Origin: Bacilli bacterium | Lineage (GTDB): Bacteria; Bacillota_I; Bacilli_A; Haloplasmatales; Haloplasmataceae | NCBI GenBank assembly: GCA_012513195.1 | Contig: JAAZCR010000135.1 | Span: forward strand, 1-11,210 | Reading direction: 5' to 3' | Length of the DNA: 11,210 nucleotides | In this document: positions 5,887-11,210 of the stretch, one piece after another | Layout: the number at the start of each line of letters is the position of its first letter | How positions within the stretch are numbered: position 1 is the stretch's first letter | Notes under the pieces: generated by a model | Told to the model about the DNA's origin: nothing | Seen by the model: only the letters and a program-made list of their open reading frames with translations | Database searches by the model: none | Program-made: the position numbers and the translations under genes

Positions 5887-6783
5887 GTGAAAATGGTATT
5901 CAATGAAGGCAATAAGTTTTTGGAAATTGAGAAATTCCGGCTTTTTGGTTTAGAAATTGGACCAATTGTCATCGCTTGGTATGCGGTTTTAATTCTTACA
6001 GGCGCAATGGTTGCCATGGTGCTTGCGATTCGTGAAGGCAAGAAAATTGGTGTTAATAAGGACTTTGTGATTGATACGGTACTTTATGGTATTCCGATTT
6101 CAGCCATTGGCGCGCGTTTATATTATGTAATATTTGCGTGGGATTATTATAAGGATAATCCCATCGATGCGTTAAAAATCTATGAAGGTGGACTAGCTAT
6201 TCACGGTGCGGTGCTTTTTGCGGTTATTTGGGGCTATTATTTTTCAAAACGCCGCAAAGTTGAGTTCTTACGAGCTATCGATTTAGCAGCGCCGGGATTT
6301 TTAATCGCACAGGGAATTGGTCGCTGGGGTAACTTCATGAATCAAGAAGCACATGGGGGAAAAGTTCCTGGCGCAACGCTCGTCGAACAAGTCGAATATC
6401 TTACTAAAGTTGGTATTCCTAAGTTTGTAATCGATAGAATGTATATTAATGGGGCTTACATGCATCCAACCTTCTTTTATGAATTCTTGTGGAATCTCTG
6501 CGGTTTTACGTTGATGTTAATTTTACGACGTACCAAATATCTTTATGTTGGTGATTTAGGTTTAGTATATATGATGTGGTACTCTTTTGGTCGCGGTATC
6601 ATCGAAGAAATGCGTACCGATAGTCTATATCTAGGTCATACGGGTATTAGAGTGGCCCAATTAATTAGTGGATTAATGTTTGTCAGTGGTGCTGTTATTC
6701 TCATCTTAAGACATTATTACAAGTGGAACCCTAAGTACTACTATAAACTACTTGAAGAAAATCGAGGTGAAGTTAATGAATAA
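5887..6783 (+). CDS. lgt: Prolipoprotein diacylglyceryl transferase
   Basis: Lgt transfers diacylglycerol from phosphatidylglycerol to the lipobox cysteine of prolipoproteins, the first step of lipoprotein maturation in the cytoplasmic membrane. The polytopic 298-residue product shows the Lgt signature GRWGNFMNQEAHG (145-157) with the essential Arg and Asn, the conserved His of GGLAIHG (H106), HPTFFYE (193-199) and GRGIIEEMRTDSL (235-247). Seven hydrophobic segments fit the family fold. The start is uncertain by two codons: GTG 5887 lies 2 nt from GGTGGT (5879-5884), ATG 5893 lies 8 nt from it; the first agrees better with the short spacings of the neighbours. The gene begins 12 nt after hprK and its end overlaps trxB by 8 nt. 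Confidence 0.97.
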   Translation: MKMVFNEGNKFLEIEKFRLFGLEIGPIVIAWYAVLILTGAMVAMVLAIREGKKIGVNKDFVIDTVLYGIPISAIGARLYYVIFAWDYYKDNPIDALKIYEGGLAIHGAVLFAVIWGYYFSKRRKVEFLRAIDLAAPGFLIAQGIGRWGNFMNQEAHGGKVPGATLVEQVEYLTKVGIPKFVIDRMYINGAYMHPTFFYEFLWNLCGFTLMLILRRTKYLYVGDLGLVYMMWYSFGRGIIEEMRTDSLYLGHTGIRVAQLISGLMFVSGAVILILRHYYKWNPKYYYKLLEENRGEVNE

Positions 6784-7708
6784 TCAAATATATGATTTGA
6801 TAATTATTGGTGCAGGTCCCGCAGGTATGACCAGTGCTATTTATGCCGCGCGGGCAGGGCTAAATGTATTAATGCTTGACCGTGGTGCACCGGGGGGACA
6901 AATGCTTAATACTTATGAAATCGAAAACTATACTGGTTTTGAAAAAATCACTGGTCAAGAACTTTCGGAACGGATGTTTAATCATACGCAAACTTTAGGC
7001 GTTAAATATCGTTACGGTGATGTCCAAAGTATTAAAGATGAAGACAAAATCAAAGTAGTTCAAACAGATGAAGCTGTTTATAAAGGGCTTGCCGTTATCA
7101 TTGCGACAGGTACGGTTAATCGCCGTTTGGGAGTTCCTGGTGAAGATGAACTTGCTGGTCGAGGTGTTTCTTGGTGTGCTGTATGTGATGGTGCTTTTTT
7201 CCGCGACCGTGATGTCGTGGTTATCGGTGGAGGTAATTCAGCTTTAGAAGAATCTTTATATCTTGCGAATTTCTGTCGGAAAGTAACCATTATTCACCGT
7301 CGACAAAGTTTTCGGGCTGATTTAATCGTACAAGAACGCGTTAAGAAGAATCCGAAAATTGGCTTTGAATTAAATGCGGTGGTAACAAGATTTAATAAGG
7401 TTAATAATCGCTTAGGTAGCGTTACAGTTAAAAATGTTCTTACAGACGAAGAAAAAGAGTTACCATGCGATGGCGCCTTTATTTATGTTGGTCAAGATCC
7501 TGTCACCGATATGTTCAAAGATCTCATTCAGTTAAATGAACAAGGATATATTATTGTAAATGATAAACAAGAAACGAACGTTAAAGGTATCTTTGCGGCA
7601 GGAGACGTCTGTGCCAAAGAACTTCGCCAAATCTTAACTGCCACTAGTGATGGGGCAATCGCAGCGCAAAATGCGATAAAATATATTGAAACTATAAAAG
7701 AACAATAG
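6776..7708 (+). CDS. trxB: Thioredoxin-disulfide reductase
   Basis: TrxB is a cytoplasmic FAD enzyme that uses NADPH to reduce thioredoxin. The 310-residue product has the FAD-binding GAGPAG (12-17), the redox-active CAVC (134-137), the NAD(P)H-binding GGGNSA (151-156), HRRQSFR (174-180), typical of NADPH-specific enzymes, and the FAD-contacting GDV (276-278). The length is that of the low-molecular-weight bacterial type. The ATG at 6776 is marked by GAGGTGAA (6764-6771); the upstream in-frame ATG at 6752 is inside lgt and lacks a ribosome-binding site. It is the last gene of its operon; the terminator begins inside its stop codon. Confidence 0.97.
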   Translation: MNNQIYDLIIIGAGPAGMTSAIYAARAGLNVLMLDRGAPGGQMLNTYEIENYTGFEKITGQELSERMFNHTQTLGVKYRYGDVQSIKDEDKIKVVQTDEAVYKGLAVIIATGTVNRRLGVPGEDELAGRGVSWCAVCDGAFFRDRDVVVIGGGNSALEESLYLANFCRKVTIIHRRQSFRADLIVQERVKKNPKIGFELNAVVTRFNKVNNRLGSVTVKNVLTDEEKELPCDGAFIYVGQDPVTDMFKDLIQLNEQGYIIVNDKQETNVKGIFAAGDVCAKELRQILTATSDGAIAAQNAIKYIETIKEQ

Positions 7709-7738
7709 GAACTTAACGAAGGAGTTAAGTTCCTTTTA
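7707..7738 (+). terminator. Intrinsic terminator ending the hprK-lgt-trxB operon
   Basis: AGGAACTTAAC (7707-7717), loop GAAGGA, GTTAAGTTCCT (7724-7734), then TTT. The 11-bp stem is perfect and its first two bases are the last two bases of the trxB TAG stop codon. Confidence 0.9.
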
Positions 7739-7776
7739 TTAATATTGTATTACAAATAATAAAAGTATAATTATTA

Positions 7777-7785
7777 TGGTATAAT
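7777..7785 (+). promoter_or_regulatory. Promoter of the rapZ-yvcK-whiA operon
   Basis: TGGTATAAT is an extended -10 with a perfect TATAAT hexamer (7780-7785); the start is expected near 7792. No convincing -35 is found 16-18 nt upstream. It lies 40 nt behind the trxB terminator and 31 nt ahead of the rapZ start codon. Confidence 0.65.
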
Positions 7786-7815
7786 GGTATTGAATCGGGA
7801 TAAAGTGGTGATGTA

Positions 7816-8697
7816 ATGACGAAACTAGTAAAGAACTTATTATTAGTTACAGGCATGAGTGGAGCTGGTAAATCGGTAGCGCTAAGTTGTTTAGAAGACT
7901 TAGGCTATTATTGTATCGATAATATGCCAGTGGTCCTATTGAAACATATAACTTCATTAACGAGTGAAAATAATTCCAACTACAATAATATTGAAAATTT
8001 TGCGGTAGTGGTTGATAGTCGTAGTCAAGACTTTGGGAGCTTGTTAGATGTTATTGCGGAACTGAAGGAATCTAAACAACTTGATTTAAAGATTTTGTTT
8101 TTAGATGCGAATGATGATGTTTTGGTGAAACGCTATAAAGAAACCAGACGTGTGCATCCTTTAACTAAACAAGGCTCTATTCTTGAAGCGATCCATTTAG
8201 AACGAGAAGTATTAGCGAAATTAAGAGAAAATTCTGACTTTATTATTGATACTTCGTATATAAGTGCGAATAAACTTAAGACAGAGATCTTATCACGCTT
8301 TACTACGCAACTAAATATCTTTGATATTAACATCATGAGTTTTGGTTTTAAACATGGTGCACCCATTGATTGTGATTTCGTGTTTGACGTGCGCTTCTTA
8401 CCTAACCCTTTTTATGAACCAGAGTTACGTGATAAAACAGGTTTAGATAGAATCGTTTATGATTATGTCATTGACCGTGATGATACTATCCAGTTTTTAA
8501 ATAAATTAGTAGAATTACTGGATATTGTTATTCCTCGTTTTTGGGATATTGCGAAGAAGCAAATTCTCATCGGTATTGGCTGCAGTGGAGGACAACATCG
8601 TTCGGTTGCGGTGGCGGAAGCTTTGTATAAACAACTTAAGGATAAGTATCGTTGTTACGTATGGCATCGAGATATTGAGAAGAAAGGTAATGATTAA
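7816..8697 (+). CDS. rapZ: RapZ/YvcJ nucleotide-binding protein
   Basis: RapZ-family P-loop NTPase, YvcJ in Bacillus subtilis. In Escherichia coli RapZ is an adaptor that delivers the small RNA GlmZ to RNase E and binds glucosamine-6-phosphate; in Bacillus YvcJ hydrolyses nucleotides and affects competence. The 293-residue product has Walker A GMSGAGKS (13-20), YCIDNMP (32-38), ETRRVHPL (109-116), FGFKHGAP (176-183), DVRFLPNPF (191-199) and the C-terminal IGCSGGQHRSV (254-264) and HRD (284-286). All family motifs are present and length is normal. The start is set by GGTGAT (7807-7812), three bases before ATG. It is the first gene of a three-gene operon and ends 3 nt before yvcK. Confidence 0.97.
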   Translation: MTKLVKNLLLVTGMSGAGKSVALSCLEDLGYYCIDNMPVVLLKHITSLTSENNSNYNNIENFAVVVDSRSQDFGSLLDVIAELKESKQLDLKILFLDANDDVLVKRYKETRRVHPLTKQGSILEAIHLEREVLAKLRENSDFIIDTSYISANKLKTEILSRFTTQLNIFDINIMSFGFKHGAPIDCDFVFDVRFLPNPFYEPELRDKTGLDRIVYDYVIDRDDTIQFLNKLVELLDIVIPRFWDIAKKQILIGIGCSGGQHRSVAVAEALYKQLKDKYRCYVWHRDIEKKGND

Positions 8698-8700
8698 GTT

Positions 8701-9669
8701 ATGGAAGGGAACCCTAAAATAGTATTTATCGGTGGTGGTACAGGACTTTCAAGTGTCTTAAAAGGAATCAAGAAGTACCCCATCGATATTACAGCGATAA
8801 TCAGCGTTGGTGATGATGGCGGTAGTAGTGGGGATATTCGTAACTCCATTCATGTTGTACCACCAGGGGACATTCGCAAAGTAATGGTGGCGATGAGTGA
8901 AACAGAACCCCTTTTAAGTACATTATTAGATTATCGTTTTCCTAGTGAGACAATTTTTGGCAATCATACAGTTGGCAATATTTTACTTACTGCCCTTTTT
9001 CAAATTACGGGTGATTATGTCAAAGCAATCGCACAGTTATGCAAGGTATTGAATGTCAAGGGAACCATTCTTCCTGTGGCTGAAAAACCCTTGACATTAT
9101 GTGCACTTATGAGTGATGGTTCGGTTGTCTGTGGTGAAAGTAATATCACAGCCGCTAACAAATGTATAAAACAACTTTTCTTAAAGGAAAATGATATTCA
9201 AGCAACGCCTGAAGTAATTAAAGCAATAAATGCGGCAGATATGATAGTGATTGGACCGGGTAGTTTATACACTAGTGTGATACCTAACTTAATTGTACCT
9301 GGTGTTAAAGAAGCGATTAATCAATCGAAAGCGAAAAAAGTATACATCTGTAATGCGATGACTGAACCAGGAGAAACAGATCATTTTACTGTTAGTGACC
9401 ATGTCAAAGCAGTAGAACAATATCTCGGTGAACATAGCATCGATATTATTCTAGCTAACATCGACCATGATCTAGACCCTGAAGTATTAGGGCGTTATCG
9501 GAGTCAAAATGCGGAAATCGTTCAAATTGATTATGATGAAATCTTGAAATTAAATAAAGAGTTAATTGCCGATAAATTTGTTTACATTAATGAACATAAA
9601 CATATTAGACATACGAGTCATAAAATCGCCGCTTATATCCTTATGAAATTAATTGAAACACTTGATTAG
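8701..9669 (+). CDS. yvcK: YvcK family protein (gluconeogenesis factor, CofD-like)
   Basis: YvcK (GlmR) is a cytoplasmic UDP-GlcNAc-binding protein needed for growth on gluconeogenic carbon sources and for feeding carbon into cell-wall precursor synthesis. It is related to the CofD transferase fold. The 322-residue product shows GGGTGLS (11-17), GDDGGSSGDIR (37-47), PPGDIRK (54-60), GNHTVGNILL (87-96) and GPGSLY at about 186. The ATG follows the rapZ stop by 3 nt, and only a poor AAAGG lies upstream at a long distance, unlike the strong sites of its neighbours, so translation is probably coupled to rapZ. Whether it acts on UDP-GlcNAc here is inferred from the family. Confidence 0.96.
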   Translation: MEGNPKIVFIGGGTGLSSVLKGIKKYPIDITAIISVGDDGGSSGDIRNSIHVVPPGDIRKVMVAMSETEPLLSTLLDYRFPSETIFGNHTVGNILLTALFQITGDYVKAIAQLCKVLNVKGTILPVAEKPLTLCALMSDGSVVCGESNITAANKCIKQLFLKENDIQATPEVIKAINAADMIVIGPGSLYTSVIPNLIVPGVKEAINQSKAKKVYICNAMTEPGETDHFTVSDHVKAVEQYLGEHSIDIILANIDHDLDPEVLGRYRSQNAEIVQIDYDEILKLNKELIADKFVYINEHKHIRHTSHKIAAYILMKLIETLD

Positions 9670-9682
9670 CGAGGTGATACAA

Positions 9683-10645
9683 GTGTCATTTGCCTCAAGA
9701 ACAAAAAGCGAACTTGTATCGCTTAATGTTTCCGATTGTTGTGCCAAAGCGGAATTATCTGCGTTAACAAGAATAAATGGTGTACTAAGCATTTCTTCTA
9801 ACGGTATGCGCATTGAATTTGAAACACAAAATGCGGCGATTGCGCGCCGTTATGTAAAATTAATTAGACAACTATATAATGTACAAATCGATTTATTAAC
9901 CCGTAAACAAATGCGGTTAAACAAGGCCAATATTTATATTATTAGAATTTCCAGTTATGCAGAAATGATTATTAATGATTTGCATCTCGTTGATAGTTAT
10001 GGTCTTGTTAAGGGTATTCATCTCGAACTTATTGAAAATAAATGTTGTCAAAGAGCATATTTACGAGGAGCTTTCCTAGCAAGTGGTTCGGTAAACGACC
10101 CTGAACGTTCAAGTTATCATTTAGAAATATCAGTAATCGATCACGAATTAGCAGAAGACCTTAAAAATCTATGTAATAACTTTGATTTAAATGCACGTAT
10201 GATTAAAAGAAAAAAAGGATACATTATTTATATTAAAGAATCTGAAAAGATATCTGATTTTTTAAGAGTTATTAATGCCACTAATGCGATTTTAGAATTT
10301 GAAGATGTTCGTATCTTAAGGGATATGTATAATTCAGCTAACCGCATTCGTAACTGCGAGATTGCGAACTTAAATAAAACTTGGGATGCTGCTAGAGAAC
10401 AAATCGATAATATCAATTTAATTATCAATCGATTTGGTTTAGACATTCTCGATAATAAGTTACAAGAAGTAGCCTTATTAAGATTAAATAATCCTGAAGC
10501 AAGTTTCAGTGAATTAGCTGAAATTTATTATGAAACCTATCGGAAACCGATTAGTAAATCAGGTTTAAACCATCGGTTTCGCAAGATAAATGAATTTGCC
10601 GAACGGATTAAGACTTCAGATGAAAAAAATTTAAAAGATGTATGA
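9683..10645 (+). CDS. whiA: DNA-binding protein WhiA
   Basis: WhiA (YvcL) binds DNA and, in Bacillus subtilis, influences cell division and chromosome segregation; in Streptomyces it controls sporulation. The 320-residue product opens with the family's conserved [10 protein letters not shown], has the degenerate LAGLIDADG homing-endonuclease-like core ([12 protein letters not shown], 126-137) and a C-terminal helix-turn-helix (about 255-310, ending [10 protein letters not shown]). The start is GTG at 9683, four bases after GAGGTGAT (9671-9678) and 13 nt after the yvcK stop; the upstream ATG at 9653 lies inside yvcK and lacks a binding site. The TGA stop lies within the terminator stem. The Bacillus neighbour crh does not follow. 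Confidence 0.96.
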   Translation: MSFASRTKSELVSLNVSDCCAKAELSALTRINGVLSISSNGMRIEFETQNAAIARRYVKLIRQLYNVQIDLLTRKQMRLNKANIYIIRISSYAEMIINDLHLVDSYGLVKGIHLELIENKCCQRAYLRGAFLASGSVNDPERSSYHLEISVIDHELAEDLKNLCNNFDLNARMIKRKKGYIIYIKESEKISDFLRVINATNAILEFEDVRILRDMYNSANRIRNCEIANLNKTWDAAREQIDNINLIINRFGLDILDNKLQEVALLRLNNPEASFSELAEIYYETYRKPISKSGLNHRFRKINEFAERIKTSDEKNLKDV

Positions 10646-10664
10646 TTCGTCATACATCTTTTTA
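10633..10664 (+). terminator. Intrinsic terminator with TTCG tetraloop ending the whiA operon
   Basis: AAAAGATGTATGA (10633-10645) is perfectly complementary to TCATACATCTTTT (10650-10662) around a TTCG tetraloop, giving a 13-bp stem and a T tract. The last codons and the TGA stop of whiA form the whole left arm. The T tract runs directly into the next promoter's TGTTATAAT. Confidence 0.92.
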
Positions 10665-10673
10665 TGTTATAAT
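10665..10673 (+). promoter_or_regulatory. ridA promoter (extended -10)
   Basis: TGTTATAAT, identical to the uvrA extended -10, begins directly after the whiA terminator T tract. The expected start is near 10680, only about 15 nt before the ridA ATG, so the mRNA leader would be little more than its ribosome-binding site. Any -35 would fall in the terminator loop (TTCGTC, 10646-10651) and is poor. Confidence 0.65.
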
Positions 10674-10694
10674 TACAAACAAAGGAGGATAAAT

Positions 10695-11075
10695 ATGGAA
10701 AAGAAAATTATTTATACTGATAAGGCACCTAAGGCAATTGGACCTTACTCACAAGCTGTTTTAATGGGGGATTTATTATTCGTATCGGGACAAGTACCTT
10801 TAGATCCAGAAACAATGACCATTGTATCAGACGATGTTAAGTTACAAACTCATCAAGTACTAAAAAACTTACAAGCTATTTTAAATGAAGCGGGTATGAG
10901 TTTGGAAAATGTCGTTAAAACGACAGTTTACATTAAAGACATGAATGATTTTGCGGCTATCAATGAAGTTTATGCTGAATACTTCACTACTAATAAACCA
11001 GCACGGGCCTGTGTAGAAGTTGCGCGTTTACCCAAAGATGTGAAAGTTGAAATTGAGTTAATTGCGCATAAATAG
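10695..11075 (+). CDS. ridA: RidA family protein (2-iminobutanoate/2-iminopropanoate deaminase)
   Basis: RidA (YjgF/YER057c/UK114 family) hydrolyses reactive enamine/imine products of PLP enzymes such as threonine dehydratase, protecting other PLP enzymes from 2-aminoacrylate; it works as a cytoplasmic trimer. The 126-residue product has GPYSQA (16-21), FVSGQVP (29-35), the catalytic arginine R104 in [12 protein letters not shown] (102-113), C106 and E119, so it should be an active deaminase of the RidA subgroup. The ATG at 10695 follows AAAGGAGG (10681-10688), the strongest classical Shine-Dalgarno in the window; an earlier in-frame ATG (10638) lies in the whiA terminator and is excluded. 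The amidase gene follows 8 nt after its stop. Confidence 0.96.
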   Translation: MEKKIIYTDKAPKAIGPYSQAVLMGDLLFVSGQVPLDPETMTIVSDDVKLQTHQVLKNLQAILNEAGMSLENVVKTTVYIKDMNDFAAINEVYAEYFTTNKPARACVEVARLPKDVKVEIELIAHK

Positions 11076-11083
11076 GTGAAATA

Positions 11084-11210
11084 ATGAACCCACGTTTAAA
11101 GAAACTGAGCGAAACTTGGTTGATTGATGCGACAATTACCGATATTCAAGCAAAATTAGAACAGGGCGAAATCACTTCTTATGAACTCGTCCTGATGTAT
11201 CTATATCGAA
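11084..11210 (+). CDS. Amidase-family protein, N-terminal fragment cut by window edge
   Basis: Only the first 42 codons are present and the frame is open to the window end. The segment DATITDIQAKLEQGEITSYE (16-35), followed by LVLMYLYR, matches the N-terminal helix region of amidase-signature enzymes (GatA-like and peptide amidases), where the pattern ATI..IQ..L..G.ITS.ELV..YL is typical. The catalytic Ser-cisSer-Lys triad lies beyond the window, so the substrate cannot be judged. GGTGAA starts on the last base of the ridA stop codon, three bases before ATG, so the gene is co-transcribed with ridA. The fusion of stop and binding site suggests translational coupling. Confidence 0.7.
   Translation, partial: MNPRLKKLSETWLIDATITDIQAKLEQGEITSYELVLMYLYR

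Noticed and set aside
2642..8722. Other overlapping ORFs on both strands (e.g. 2799-3062 minus, 5121-5408 minus, 7078-7290 minus, 8525-8722 plus)
   Set aside because: They lie inside well-supported genes, have no binding sites and no recognisable protein features.
640..10645. Mycoplasma-type code (TGA = Trp)
   Set aside because: All conserved Trp positions use TGG and whiA ends properly at TGA with the terminator stem built around it.

Overview
The window is AT-rich DNA from a low-GC Gram-positive bacterium (Bacillota, or a closely related Mollicutes/Erysipelotrichia-type lineage). This rests on the gene set (hprK, lgt, trxB, rapZ/yvcJ, yvcK and whiA together), on ribosome-binding sites that read GGTGAT, and on compact operons ended by strong intrinsic terminators. 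All tryptophan codons in the genes are TGG and whiA ends in TGA, so the standard code (table 11) is used, not the Mycoplasma code. Apart from its left end, the window is housekeeping DNA.

Layout. Positions 1-639 carry no convincing protein gene. They hold two terminator-like palindromes (15-38, 117-172) and then a leftward locus that looks like an undescribed small RNA. That locus has a near-perfect sigma-70 promoter on the minus strand (434-462), a transcript of about 207 nt (426 to about 220), and a 3' intrinsic terminator. Its middle 155 nt contain no G at all and hold six C-rich modules, each complementary to a Shine-Dalgarno sequence plus spacer plus AUG. Between this locus and uvrA lie a cre-like palindrome and a LexA-box-like dyad overlapping the uvrA promoter. 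uvrA (640-3477) stands alone, without uvrB beside it. A VanZ-family membrane gene (3530-4141) follows.

The second transcription unit (promoter about 4271, terminator 7707-7738) is a YvlD/holin-IV-like membrane protein, hprK, lgt and trxB, tightly packed with two overlaps. The third (promoter about 7777, terminator 10633-10664) is rapZ, yvcK and whiA, the conserved Gram-positive yvcJ-yvcK-yvcL cluster. The fourth starts at about 10665 with ridA and an amidase-family gene cut off by the window edge.

Together the genes cover nucleotide excision repair (UvrA), carbon-catabolite signalling (HprK), lipoprotein maturation (Lgt), thiol redox balance (TrxB), control of cell-envelope precursor metabolism and division (RapZ, YvcK, WhiA) and removal of reactive enamines (RidA). 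Promoters on the plus strand are mostly extended -10 (TGNTATAAT) with poor -35 elements; the small-RNA promoter on the minus strand is the only one with a strong -35.
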